This document shows positions 20,977 through 29,483 of a DNA stretch of 31,022 nucleotides, piece after piece. The position numbers and the translations under genes were made by a program. The stretch is from JAWVFK01 sp033856175 (GTDB taxonomy: Bacteria > Actinomycetota > Thermoleophilia > Solirubrobacterales > 70-9). The DNA is taken from positions 1 to 31,022 of the forward strand of contig JAWVFK010000021.1 of the NCBI GenBank assembly GCA_033856175.1, given 5' to 3'. Positions within the stretch are counted from its first letter, which is position 1. Each line of letters opens with the position of its first letter. Under the pieces are notes generated by a model, which saw nothing but the letters and a program-made list of their open reading frames with translations, was not told the origin of the DNA and searched no databases.

Positions 20977-23172
20977 CTAGGCCGATAGCGGCGCGCGCTC
21001 GTCGCCGAAGCGCCGCCTGACGGCCTCGGCCAGCGGGCCCAGCGCGGGCGCCTCGAAAGAGCCGTGCTCGCGGATCAGCGCCAGCGCCTCCTCACGGGCG
21101 GCGAGCAGCACCGGCAGGTCGTCGGGAAGGTCGGCGACGCGGAAGCGCGGCAGACCGTGCTGGCGGGTGCCGAGGATCTCGCCCTCGCCGCGCAGCGACA
21201 GATCGACCTCGGCGAGCTTGAAGCCGTCGCGCTCGCGGGCGATCGCATCGAGCCGTGGCGAGGCGGCGGCCGCGTCCTCGGCCGGAAAGAGCAGGCAGCG
21301 GGAGCTGTGCTCGCCCCTGCCCACCCTGCCGCGGAGCTGGTGCAGCTGGGAGAGGCCGTAGCGCTCGGCGCTCTCGATCACGATCACGGTCGCGTTGGCG
21401 ACGTCGATGCCGACCTCGATCACGCTCGTCGCCACCAGGACCTGGGTCTCGCCGGCGGCGAAGCGGCCCATCGCCGCCTGCTTGTCGGCCGACCGCATCT
21501 GGCCGTGGAGGCAGTCGACGCGGAACTCGCGCAACTCGCCAGCCGCCAGACGGCGCGCCTCCTCGCTCGCCGCCTTCGCCTGCAGCTTGTCGGACTCGGT
21601 CACCAGCGGGCAGACGACGAAGGCCTGACGGCCCTCGCGCAGCCGCTCGCGGACGAACTCGTAGGCCGCGGCACGCTGGGGCTCGCGAACGATGCGGGTC
21701 TCAACCGCCTGCCGGCCCGCCGGCAGCTCGCGCAGCGTCGTCGTGTCGAGATCGCCGTAGGCGGTCAGCGAGAGCGTCCGCGGGATCGGCGTCGCCGTCA
21801 TGTGGAGCACGTGCGGCGCTGCGCCCGCGGCGGCCTTGGCGTCGAGCGAGGCCCGCTGGCGGACGCCGAAGCGGTGCTGCTCATCGACCACGGCGACGGC
21901 GAGCGAGCGGAACTCGACGCCGCGCTCGATCAGCGCGTGGGTGCCGACGGCGAGGCCGAGGTCGCCGCTGGCGAGGCGGCTCATCCGCTCGCGGCGCTCG
22001 GCCAGCGGCGTCGAGCCGGTCAGCAGCGCCACCGGCGGGCCCTGCGGCCCGAGCAGGCGCTCGAGCGTCGCGAAGTGCTGTTCTGCCAGCGTCTCGGTCG
22101 GCGCCATCAGGGCGGCCTGGTGACCGGCCTCGGCGGCGCGCAGCATCGCGTAGAGAGCGACGATCGTCTTGCCCGAGCCGACCTCGCCCATCAGCAGCCG
22201 CTGCATCGGCCGCTCGCCGGTCAGGTCGGCGTCGATCTTGTCGATCGCGCGGCTCTGGTCCCCCGTAAGCGCAAACGGCAGGCTCTCCAGCCAGCCGCCG
22301 ACCAACCCGGCCGGCGCCCCCAGCCGGATCGAGCGGCGGCCGTCGTCGCGGTCGCGCCGGCGCATCGCCAGGGCAGCCTGATAGAGGAAGAGCTCCTCGA
22401 AGGCGAGCCGCCGCAAGCCGTCGGCGGCCTCGGCGTCGGAGGCGGGAAAGTGCGCAGCGGCGAAGGCGTCGGCGGCGCCGGCGAGGCCGCGCCGCGCCCG
22501 CAGCCCGGCGGGCAGCCCCTCGACGGCATCGCCGGCGAGGCCCAGCGCCTGCCAGGCCCACTCGCGCAGCTTCTGCGGCCGCAGCCCCTCCGAGGCCGGG
22601 TGGACCGGCACGATGCCCGTGGTGTGCAGCCCGGCCGGGGCGTCGCCGTCAGCGCCGACGAGCTCGTGGGCGGCGACGCGAAAGCCGCGCTTGTCGAGCT
22701 TGCCGTTGAGCAGCAGCCTGCTGCCCGGCGCCAGCTTCTCCGCCAGCCAGGCCTGGTTGAACCAGAGCGCCGTCAGCGGCCCTGAGGAGTCGGCGACGGC
22801 GGCCTCGACGATCTTCAGACCGCGCCGCCGCGTCGGCCGGACGCGGATGCTGCGCAGCTCGACCTCGATCGTCGCCTCGGCACCGATCGCGAGCTTGGCG
22901 ACCGGGGTCGTCATGCGGCGGTCGCGATAGCCGTGTGGGACGTGCCAGAGCAGGTCCTCGAGCCGCTCGAGCCCGATCTCGGCCGCGAGCGCGGCGAGCT
23001 TCGGTCCGGCGCCGTGGAGCTGGGTGAGCGGCGCGTCTAGGCGGCTGGGCCGCGGCGCGCAGCGCAGCGGCGCCGCGAGCAGGCTGGCGCGGTCCTGCGG
23101 GGCGGCCGTGCCGAAGGCGGCCGGGGGATCCGGCGTCGCCGCGACAGGGACCGTCTGCGTCGCGGCCTCCAT
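20977..23172 (-). CDS. recG: ATP-dependent DNA helicase RecG
   Basis: 731 residues from ATG 23172. N-terminal wedge/OB domain (GPKLAALAAEIGLERLEDLLWHVPHGYRDRR, then IVEAAVADSSGPLTALWFNQAWL) binds branched DNA. The helicase core has Walker A GEVGSGKT (329-336), DEQH (430-433), TATPIPRTL (458-466), and in the second domain VATSVIEVGIDVANATVIVIESAERYGLSQLHQLRGRVGRG. RecG remodels stalled forks and Holliday junctions. The first ~45 residues (Ala/Pro-rich) are extra relative to typical RecG. Normal length otherwise. Confidence 0.97.
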   Translation of the reverse strand: MEAATQTVPVAATPDPPAAFGTAAPQDRASLLAAPLRCAPRPSRLDAPLTQLHGAGPKLAALAAEIGLERLEDLLWHVPHGYRDRRMTTPVAKLAIGAEATIEVELRSIRVRPTRRRGLKIVEAAVADSSGPLTALWFNQAWLAEKLAPGSRLLLNGKLDKRGFRVAAHELVGADGDAPAGLHTTGIVPVHPASEGLRPQKLREWAWQALGLAGDAVEGLPAGLRARRGLAGAADAFAAAHFPASDAEAADGLRRLAFEELFLYQAALAMRRRDRDDGRRSIRLGAPAGLVGGWLESLPFALTGDQSRAIDKIDADLTGERPMQRLLMGEVGSGKTIVALYAMLRAAEAGHQAALMAPTETLAEQHFATLERLLGPQGPPVALLTGSTPLAERRERMSRLASGDLGLAVGTHALIERGVEFRSLAVAVVDEQHRFGVRQRASLDAKAAAGAAPHVLHMTATPIPRTLSLTAYGDLDTTTLRELPAGRQAVETRIVREPQRAAAYEFVRERLREGRQAFVVCPLVTESDKLQAKAASEEARRLAAGELREFRVDCLHGQMRSADKQAAMGRFAAGETQVLVATSVIEVGIDVANATVIVIESAERYGLSQLHQLRGRVGRGEHSSRCLLFPAEDAAAASPRLDAIARERDGFKLAEVDLSLRGEGEILGTRQHGLPRFRVADLPDDLPVLLAAREEALALIREHGSFEAPALGPLAEAVRRRFGDERAPLSA

Positions 23173-23207
23173 CCGACCAGGCTACGCGCGGGGCAGGATG
23201 AACCCGC

Positions 23208-24008
23208 CTACGCCGGAACTTCGGCCGAGACGCCGCGGTGGCGGCGCCACATCTCCTCGACCCACCTGAAGCCGGGGCGATCGACGAGCGAGTCGCGCAA
23301 CTGCTCGATCGGCTCCGCCCAGCTCGGCGGCACCTCGCACTGCAATTCGGGCGGGCGCACCAGCGGGAAGAGGAGCGCCGCCGCCGTCAGGTCGGCGACG
23401 CTGAAGCGGTCTCCGACGAGGTAGCCGCTCAGCCCCAGCTCCGACTCGATTCGATCGAGAGCGGCGAGCGTCTTGCGCTGGCCGAGCTCGGCGCCGGTCG
23501 CGTCGAGACGCATCGTCCGCTTCATCGCCAGGCGCAGCAGCGGGAACGCCGCGCGGTACGCGGCTCGTGCCGGCAACGGAAAGCCCTGCGCCATCGTCGC
23601 GCTCGCCTCGCCTGGGCGGGAGATCTGGTGGAAGAAGAACCAGCGGCGGATGTGAGGGCCCAGCTCGACGTCGAAGTAGCGCTGCAGCTCGAGCGCCAGC
23701 TCGCGGTCGATCTCGCTCTCGGGATAAAGCGGCGGCTGGGGCCAGCGCCGTTCGATCGCGTCGATGATCGCGTCGGAGCTGCCGATCGCCTCGCCGTCGA
23801 GGACGAGGGCCGGGAACGTCTCACCGCCATAGAGGCGCTTGGCGCGGACGATGTGCATTCCCGGCAGCGTCGACGCCCGGCGGTGCGGGACGCCCTTGTA
23901 ATCGAGCGCCCAGCGCGCCTTCTCGTTGAAGTGGGAGAAGCGCAGATGCCAGAGGACCGGCAGGCCGTCCCGGTCCGCCTCCGCTCGAGGCTCCGCCGCG
24001 GCGTTCAT
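23208..24008 (-). CDS. Glutathione S-transferase-like protein
   Basis: 266 residues from ATG 24008, overlapping the fakA-like stop (ATGA). N-terminal thioredoxin-like half: LPVLWHLRFSHFNEKARWALDYKGVPHRRAST, FPALVLDGEAIGSSDAIIDAIERRWP (the cis-Pro and SDAI segment that contact thiol in GSTs). C-terminal helical half with GYLVGDRFSVADLTAAALLFPL, the N-capping motif of GST folding. Actinobacteria generally lack glutathione, so the thiol partner may differ or the protein may be non-enzymatic (inference). The placement between a kinase and recG gives no functional clue. Confidence 0.85.
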   Translation of the reverse strand: MNAAAEPRAEADRDGLPVLWHLRFSHFNEKARWALDYKGVPHRRASTLPGMHIVRAKRLYGGETFPALVLDGEAIGSSDAIIDAIERRWPQPPLYPESEIDRELALELQRYFDVELGPHIRRWFFFHQISRPGEASATMAQGFPLPARAAYRAAFPLLRLAMKRTMRLDATGAELGQRKTLAALDRIESELGLSGYLVGDRFSVADLTAAALLFPLVRPPELQCEVPPSWAEPIEQLRDSLVDRPGFRWVEEMWRRHRGVSAEVPA

Positions 24009-25630
24009 TGTGCCGCCAGCAGCCACCAGTAGTGGGCCTGACCGCCGTCGTGGAGCTCCAGCTCGACGCCCTCGGGCACGTGCGCCGAGAGCTCGGACAG
24101 GGCGATCGGTGCGCCCTCGCCGCCGATCACGGTGATGATCTCGGCTGCCTCGGCGAGGCGCTCGACCATCGTCGCGAGCGTCGAGCCGGCGCCGCCCCAG
24201 GCGACGATCTCGTCGTCGAGGAAGCCGACGGCATCGCCGCGGACGAAACGGCCCTGGCCGTCGTCTCGCGACGCGGGGGCGATCGCGGCGACGCGGATCA
24301 GCCCGAGCGCCTCGTCGAGCCGAGCTTCGTTTTCCTCGCCGTCGAGCTCAGCGTCGAGCTCGACGAGCGCCAGCAGGCCCGCCTGCTGAGAGGTACAGCG
24401 GACGAGGCGAGCCGCCTTCTCGGACAGCGTCACCGCGCGCTCGGCGGCCATCACGACGTTGGGGCTGTTGGGCAGGACGAGGACCTCGTCCGCCGGTACC
24501 TCGTGGATGCCGGCCAGCAGCTCGTAGGTCGAGGGGTTGAATGTCGGCCCGCCATCGACGACGCGGGCGCCGAGGCTCTCGAAGAGCTCGCGCATGCCGG
24601 CGCCCGAGGTCACGGCCAGCACCCCGGTGCGACCGCCCCGCAGCCGCGCCTGCCGCTCGGCGATCTGCTCGCGCATGTCGGCGACGTCGAGCTTCTGGAC
24701 CTCGCCCGCCCGGTCGAAGAGCCCGACGGCGGCCTCCGGCTCATCGGTGTGGACGTGGACCTTGAGCGTCACGGCATCGCCGACGACGAGCACGGAGTCG
24801 CCGAGCTCCTCGAGCTGCGAGACCCAGGCGCGGGCCTCGAGATCGGTGCCGGTGACGATGAAGTTCGTGCAGTAGCGGAAGCGGCTGTCGGCGTGGTGTG
24901 GCCGCGTCAGCCGCGCCGGCTCCTGGCGGGCGACCTCGGGCACGGCGGCGCCGTCGCCGCGCAGGCCAGCGACGAGGCCGGAGATGATCAGGACGAGGCC
25001 GTGGGCGCCGGCATCGACGACACCAGCATCGGCGAGCACCGGCAGCTGGTCGGGAGTGCGCTCGACGGCGCGCTGGCCGGCTTCGATCGCCCGCTCGAGG
25101 ACCTCGGCGAGCAGCGCATCCTGCTCCTCAGGCGTCGTCTCGGGGCCAAGGCGCTGGGTGTCCATGTGCGCGAGCTGCTGGGAGATCGAGTGGGCCATCT
25201 CACGAAAGACCGTCAGCATCGTCCCCTCGGCGGGGTCGCGCACGGAGGCGTAGGCGGCATCGGCGGCACGGGCAAAGGAGGCGGCGACGAGGACCGGGTC
25301 GACGAGCTCTCCCGGCCGCGAGGCCAGCTCCTCGGCGGCGCCGCGGACGATCTGGCTGAGGATCACGCCGGAGTTGCCGCGGGCGCCCATCAGCGCGGCG
25401 CGGGCGACCGCCTGAACGAGCGTGTCGCGGCCGATCTCGTCGACCATCTGACCGTTGAGGCGGTCGAGCTCGTCCATCACGGCGCGCATCGTCATCGCCA
25501 TGTTGTCGCCGGTGTCGCCGTCGGCGACCGGGAAGACGTTGAGGTCGTTGACCTCGACCCGTCGCGATTCCAGATGCGCGTAGGCGGCCGCGACGACGCG
25601 GCGAAAGCGCTCTATGGAGGGATCGGCCAT
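24005..25630 (-). CDS. DhaL/DAK2-domain kinase of the FakA/YloV type
   Basis: 541 residues from ATG 25630. The N-terminal DhaL ATP-binding domain has the Mg-binding aspartates in NVFPVADGDTGDNM (31-44) and ALMGARGNSGVILSQI. The middle and C-terminal parts (RFRYCTNFIVTGTDLE, KVHVHTDEPEAAVGLFDRAGEV, TFNPSTYELLAGI, VLVLPNSPNVVMAAERA, VGFLDDEIVAWGG) match the YloV/FakA architecture. FakA phosphorylates fatty acids presented by FakB for phospholipid synthesis via PlsX/PlsY; plsX lies in this window. No fakB gene is seen here. The rpmB-fakA-recG order is widespread in Gram-positive bacteria. Confidence 0.93.
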   Translation of the reverse strand: MADPSIERFRRVVAAAYAHLESRRVEVNDLNVFPVADGDTGDNMAMTMRAVMDELDRLNGQMVDEIGRDTLVQAVARAALMGARGNSGVILSQIVRGAAEELASRPGELVDPVLVAASFARAADAAYASVRDPAEGTMLTVFREMAHSISQQLAHMDTQRLGPETTPEEQDALLAEVLERAIEAGQRAVERTPDQLPVLADAGVVDAGAHGLVLIISGLVAGLRGDGAAVPEVARQEPARLTRPHHADSRFRYCTNFIVTGTDLEARAWVSQLEELGDSVLVVGDAVTLKVHVHTDEPEAAVGLFDRAGEVQKLDVADMREQIAERQARLRGGRTGVLAVTSGAGMRELFESLGARVVDGGPTFNPSTYELLAGIHEVPADEVLVLPNSPNVVMAAERAVTLSEKAARLVRCTSQQAGLLALVELDAELDGEENEARLDEALGLIRVAAIAPASRDDGQGRFVRGDAVGFLDDEIVAWGGAGSTLATMVERLAEAAEIITVIGGEGAPIALSELSAHVPEGVELELHDGGQAHYWWLLAAQ

Positions 25631-25642
25631 GCGGCCCGAGGC

Positions 25643-25837
25643 CTAGGCGGCCTTGGTGACCTTGTTCGCCTTGAGGCAGCGGGTGCAGACGTAGACGCGA
25701 AGCTTGTTGCCGCTGGGCTCGGCGATCCGCACCTTCTGCAGGTTCGGGTTGAAGCGCCGGCGGGTCGCGACCATCGAGTGGCTGCGCGAGTTGCCGAACG
25801 CCGGACCCTTGCCGCAGCTGTGACAGACCTTGCTCAT
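25643..25837 (-). CDS. rpmB: 50S ribosomal protein L28 (bL28)
   Basis: 64 residues from ATG 25837. Sequence SKVCHSCGKGPAFGNSRSHS and NLQKVRIAEPSGNKLRVYVCTRCLKAN is bL28. Both zinc-binding pairs are present (C5/C8 and C51/C54), so it is the zinc-containing form. It sits before fakA, as in many Gram-positive genomes, 22 nt after ribH. No leader structure like those of rpsP and rpmF is seen. Confidence 0.96.
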   Translation of the reverse strand: MSKVCHSCGKGPAFGNSRSHSMVATRRRFNPNLQKVRIAEPSGNKLRVYVCTRCLKANKVTKAA

Positions 25838-25859
25838 GAGACGCGGGATGGTAGCGGCA

Positions 25860-26357
25860 TCAGCCGAGCGCCTCGCTCAGCAGGTACATCCGCATCGCCG
25901 TCACCGCCGCGTTGCGCCCCTGGTCGCGCCTGTCGCCGCCGGAGCGCTCGAGCGCCTGCTCCATCGTCTCGCAGGTGAGGACGCCGAAGGCGCAGGGGAC
26001 CGAGCTCTCGAGCGCCACCTGGCCGATGCCCCGTGCCGTCTCGCTGCAGACGTGGTCGTAGTGGTCGGTTTCGCCGCGGATGACGGCTCCAAGACAGGCG
26101 ACGGCGGCGAAGCGGCCCGAGGAGACGCAGAGCTTGGCCGCCAGCGGCAACTCGTAGGCGCCGGGTACCCGGAAGACGTGGACCCGCGAGGGCTCCACCC
26201 CACCCTGCGCGAACCCGGCCTGGGCGCCGGCGACGAGGCGGTCGGCCAGCTCGGTGTAGAACTCGGCGACGCAGACCGCGAAGTCGCGCGAGCCGAGCAG
26301 ATCGAGCTCGCCCTGGCTGAAGGCCTCGCCGATCGCGCCGCCCGACGGCTCAGCCAC
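25860..26357 (-). CDS. ribH: 6,7-dimethyl-8-ribityllumazine synthase
   Basis: 165 residues from GTG 26357, overlapping the ribBA stop by 8 nt. It condenses 5-amino-6-ribitylaminouracil with 3,4-dihydroxybutanone 4-phosphate. Active-site segments: VPGAYELPLAAK (64-75) and GAVIRGETDHYDHVC (90-104) with the catalytic histidine of the HYDHV run, then GIGQVALESSVPCAFGVLTCE. The C-terminal helix ends NAAVTAMRMYLLSEAL. An N-terminal lead of about 20 residues is not part of the core fold. Last gene of the rib set. Confidence 0.96.
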   Translation of the reverse strand: MAEPSGGAIGEAFSQGELDLLGSRDFAVCVAEFYTELADRLVAGAQAGFAQGGVEPSRVHVFRVPGAYELPLAAKLCVSSGRFAAVACLGAVIRGETDHYDHVCSETARGIGQVALESSVPCAFGVLTCETMEQALERSGGDRRDQGRNAAVTAMRMYLLSEALG

Positions 26358-27675
26358 CGGGCTTGTCGTCCGTCTCGGCGCCGTCGCCTCCCTCGGCTCC
26401 CTCGGCGTCGTCGACCTGCTCCTTGTGGATCATCTCCTCGTCGAGCGCCAGCCCCTGGTGGTGGATCGTGTGGCCGAGGCGATCGCGCTTGGTCCGCAGG
26501 TAGTCCTCGTTGTGCGGGTTCGGCACCGACTCGATCGGGATCTGGGCGCTGACCGAGAGGCCGTAGCCCTCGAGGCCGATGATCTTCTTCGGGTTGTTGG
26601 TGAGGATGCGAATCGACGTCAGCCCGAGGTCTCGAAGGATCTGGGCGCCGATGCCGTAGTCGCGCAGGTCGGCGGGCAGGCCGAGCTTGAGGTTCGCCTC
26701 GACGGTGTCGAGGCCGTCCTCCTGCAGCCTGTAGGCACGCAGCTTGTTGAGCAGGCCGATGCCCCTGCCCTCCTGGGAGAGGTAGAGCAGGACGCCCTTG
26801 CCCTCCTGCTCGATCGCCGCCAGCGCCGAGGCTAGCTGGTCGCCGCAGTCGCAGCGCAGCGAGTGGAAGACGTCGCCGGTCAGGCACTCGCTGTGGACAC
26901 GGACGAGAACGTCAGGCTCGCCCTCGACGGCGCCCTTGACCATCGCCACATGGTGTTTCTCGTCGACCAGCGAGCGGTAGCCGACGGCGGTGAACTCCCC
27001 GAAGGCGGTCGGCAGCTTGGTCGCGACGATCCGCTCGACGAGCTTCTCGGTCCGGCGGCGGTAGGCGATGAGCGCCGCGACGGTGACCATCTTGAGGCCG
27101 TGGCGCTCGCAGTAGCCGGCGAGGTCCGGGACACGCGCCATCGTGCCGTCGTCGTTGACGATCTCGCAGATGACGCCGGCCGGGATCAGGCCGGCGAGGC
27201 GGGCGAAGTCGACGCTGGCCTCGGTGTGGCCGGTGCGCTCGAGCACGCCGCCCTCCTTGGCCTTCAGCGGCAGCAGATGCCCGGGAACGACGAGGTCCTC
27301 GGGCTGGGAGTGCGGGTCGACGGCGACCTGGATCGTGTGGGCGCGGTCCTCGGCGGAGATACCGGTGCTGATCCCGTGACGCGCGTCGACGGTCAGCGTG
27401 AAGGCCGTCTGCAGCGGTGCCTCGTTCTTGGCTGCCATCAGCCGCAGGCCCAGCTGCTCGCAGCGCTCGGGGGTCAGGGCGAGGCAGATCAGACCGCGCC
27501 CATGCATCGCCATGAAGTTGACGTTCTCGGGCGTTGCGAACTGCGCCGCCATGACGAGGTCGCCCTCGTTCTCGCGGTCCTCGTCGTCGCAGACGACGAT
27601 CATGCGGCCGCGGCGTATCTCGTCGATCGCCTCCTCGACGGTCGCGAACGGGCTCGCTTTCTTTGCCTCAGACAT
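26350..27675 (-). CDS. ribBA: Bifunctional DHBP synthase / GTP cyclohydrolase II
   Basis: 441 residues from ATG 27675. The RibB half (1 to about 205) makes 3,4-dihydroxy-2-butanone 4-phosphate: DDEDRENEGDL (30-40), HGRGLICLAL, GHTEASVD (149-156). The RibA half (about 210-410) opens GTP: zinc ligands C264, C275 and C277 (HSECLTGDVFHSLRCDCGDQL), YLSQEGRGIGL, LTNNPKKI. The last ~30 residues are an acidic, Gly-rich tail with no known role. It overlaps ribE (8 nt) and ribH (8 nt), suggesting coupled translation. Confidence 0.97.
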   Translation of the reverse strand: MSEAKKASPFATVEEAIDEIRRGRMIVVCDDEDRENEGDLVMAAQFATPENVNFMAMHGRGLICLALTPERCEQLGLRLMAAKNEAPLQTAFTLTVDARHGISTGISAEDRAHTIQVAVDPHSQPEDLVVPGHLLPLKAKEGGVLERTGHTEASVDFARLAGLIPAGVICEIVNDDGTMARVPDLAGYCERHGLKMVTVAALIAYRRRTEKLVERIVATKLPTAFGEFTAVGYRSLVDEKHHVAMVKGAVEGEPDVLVRVHSECLTGDVFHSLRCDCGDQLASALAAIEQEGKGVLLYLSQEGRGIGLLNKLRAYRLQEDGLDTVEANLKLGLPADLRDYGIGAQILRDLGLTSIRILTNNPKKIIGLEGYGLSVSAQIPIESVPNPHNEDYLRTKRDRLGHTIHHQGLALDEEMIHKEQVDDAEGAEGGDGAETDDKPGG

Positions 27676-28276
27676 CTTCGCCCTCGCCCTGATTCTGGCT
27701 GATCAGCCGCCGGACGTACTTCGCCAGCACGTCGCACTCGATACTGACGCGCTGCCCGGGCTCCAGCCCCCCGAGCGTCGTTCGCTCGAGTGTCTCGGGG
27801 ATCAGCGAGACCTCGAAGGAGTCCGCAGCCAGCGCCGAGACGGTCAGGCTGACGCCGTCGACGGCGATCGAGCCGCGTTCGACGACGAGCTCGAGCAGCT
27901 CGGCCGGCGCCGCAACGCTGAGGCGGCGGGCGAAGCCATCGCCGCTAAGCGCCAGGACCTCGCCCGTGCCGTCGACATGGCCCTGGACGACGTGGCCGCC
28001 GAGGCGATCGCTGGCTCGCAGCGCCAGCTCGAGGTTGACGCGGTCGCCGGCGCCGAGCGCGCCGAGCGCGGTCAGCGACAGGGTCTGGTTCATCGCCTCG
28101 GCGCTGAAGCCGTCCTCGGCGACCTCGGCGGCGGTGAGGCAGACGCCGTTGACGGCCACCGAGTCGCCGGGCTCGATCTGCCCGGCGAGGCCGGTCGTGA
28201 GGCGCAGGCGAGCGCCGTCGCCACCGGCCTCGACCGCGGCCAGCTCACCGACGTCGGCGATCAGACCGGTGAACAT
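27668..28276 (-). CDS. ribE: Riboflavin synthase, alpha subunit
   Basis: 202 residues from ATG 28276. Two lumazine-binding barrels in tandem: MFTGLIADVGELAAV ... GDSVAVNGVCLTAAEV, and VVQGHVDGTGEVLAL ... GSIAVDGVSLTV. The MFTGL N-terminus and the internal repeat are diagnostic. It dismutates two 6,7-dimethyl-8-ribityllumazine molecules into riboflavin and the ribitylaminouracil used by RibH. It lies 13 nt after ribD and overlaps ribBA. Confidence 0.96.
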   Translation of the reverse strand: MFTGLIADVGELAAVEAGGDGARLRLTTGLAGQIEPGDSVAVNGVCLTAAEVAEDGFSAEAMNQTLSLTALGALGAGDRVNLELALRASDRLGGHVVQGHVDGTGEVLALSGDGFARRLSVAAPAELLELVVERGSIAVDGVSLTVSALAADSFEVSLIPETLERTTLGGLEPGQRVSIECDVLAKYVRRLISQNQGEGEDV

Positions 28277-28289
28277 CGCTGCAGCCCTC

Positions 28290-29450
28290 TCACCACTCTC
28301 GCAGGCGGGCGTCGATCAACAGGTCGGCGCCGACCCGGCGGGCGTCGAAGGAGAGCGCCCGCTGCGCCTCGCTGATCTGAGCTGTGCCCTGGGCGAAATC
28401 GGGACTGCGGCCACCGCTGCCAATCACGCCGCCGATGATGATCGGCGCCAGGAAGAAGCGCAGCTCGTCGACCTCGCCGGCGGCGAGCAGCGCACCGGCG
28501 AGCGTCGGGCCACCCTCGAGCAGGACGCTCTGGATGCCGCGGCGGCCGAGCTCTGCCAGCGCCGCGGCAGCGCGGTCCTGCTGCGTCTCCCCAGCGACGA
28601 CGATTACCTCGGCTCCGGCCTCGGTCAGGGCGGCCGTCTGCGCCGGGACAGCCGATGCCGCCGCGATCACGAGCAGCGGCGCCTGGTCGACCGTGGCGAC
28701 CAGCTTTGAGCCCAGCGGCAGCCTCGCCTCCGAGTCGAAGACGACTCGGGCTGGCTGGCGGGTGGGCGCCGCGGCCGGCTCGACATCGCGCGCGGTCAGC
28801 AGCGGGTCGTCGGCGAGCACGGTGCCGATACCGACTGCGACGGCGTCCATCTGCGCCCGCCAGGCGTGGACCAGGGCGCGGCTATCGGGCCCCGATATCC
28901 ACTTCGAGTCGCCCTCCGCCGTCGCCATCCGGCCGTCGAGCGAGAGCGCGGCCTTGAAGACGACCAGCGGCCTGCCGGTTCGCGCTCGCTTGCGGAAGTC
29001 CTGAATTAGCAGCCGCGCCGCCGTCGCCTCCGCGCCATCGGCGAAGGCAACCTCGACGCCGCCGTCGCGGAGCATTCCCGGCCCTCTGCCGGCGGCCTTC
29101 TCACTCGGGTCGTCGCAGCCGATCACGACCCTGGCGATGCCGGCCGCGAGGATCGCCTCGGCGCAGGGCGGCTGACGGCCGCTGTGGGCGCAGGGCTCGA
29201 GCGTCGCGTAGAGGGTCGCTCCGGCGGGGTCCTCGCCACGTTCGCGGCAGTCGGCGATTGCCGCGGTCTCGGCGTGGAGACCGCCGAGCTCGGCGTGGAA
29301 GCCCTCGCCGATCATCTCGCCGTCACGGACCAGTACAGCTCCGACCAGCGGGTTCGGGCTGACCCGCCCGCGCCCGCCCTCGGCGAGCTCGAGCGCGCGC
29401 CGCAGATGCGCGGCATCCTGCGCTGTCGCTCCGGGGGCCATGGCCGTCAT
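28290..29450 (-). CDS. ribD: Bifunctional riboflavin deaminase/reductase RibD
   Basis: 386 residues from ATG 29450. The N-terminal zinc deaminase (about 12-150) has H59-A-E61 (GLHAETAAI) and C87/C96 (EPCAHSGRQPPC). The C-terminal DHFR-like reductase (about 165-380) has RPLVVFKAALSLDGRMATAEGDSKWISGPDSR, GIGTVLADDPLLTAR and LLEGGPTLAGALL. It carries out the second and third steps of riboflavin synthesis from GTP. First gene of ribD-ribE-ribBA-ribH. Only 33 nt separate it from the upstream gene, too short for an FMN riboswitch. Confidence 0.96.
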   Translation of the reverse strand: MTAMAPGATAQDAAHLRRALELAEGGRGRVSPNPLVGAVLVRDGEMIGEGFHAELGGLHAETAAIADCRERGEDPAGATLYATLEPCAHSGRQPPCAEAILAAGIARVVIGCDDPSEKAAGRGPGMLRDGGVEVAFADGAEATAARLLIQDFRKRARTGRPLVVFKAALSLDGRMATAEGDSKWISGPDSRALVHAWRAQMDAVAVGIGTVLADDPLLTARDVEPAAAPTRQPARVVFDSEARLPLGSKLVATVDQAPLLVIAAASAVPAQTAALTEAGAEVIVVAGETQQDRAAAALAELGRRGIQSVLLEGGPTLAGALLAAGEVDELRFFLAPIIIGGVIGSGGRSPDFAQGTAQISEAQRALSFDARRVGADLLIDARLREW

Positions 29451-29483
29451 CGGCGGATTGTCCCAGCGCCCGCCGGAGAAGAC

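Noticed and set aside
25838..25859. Leader element upstream of rpmB like those of rpsP and rpmF
   Set aside because: Only 22 nt are available and none of the conserved blocks is present.
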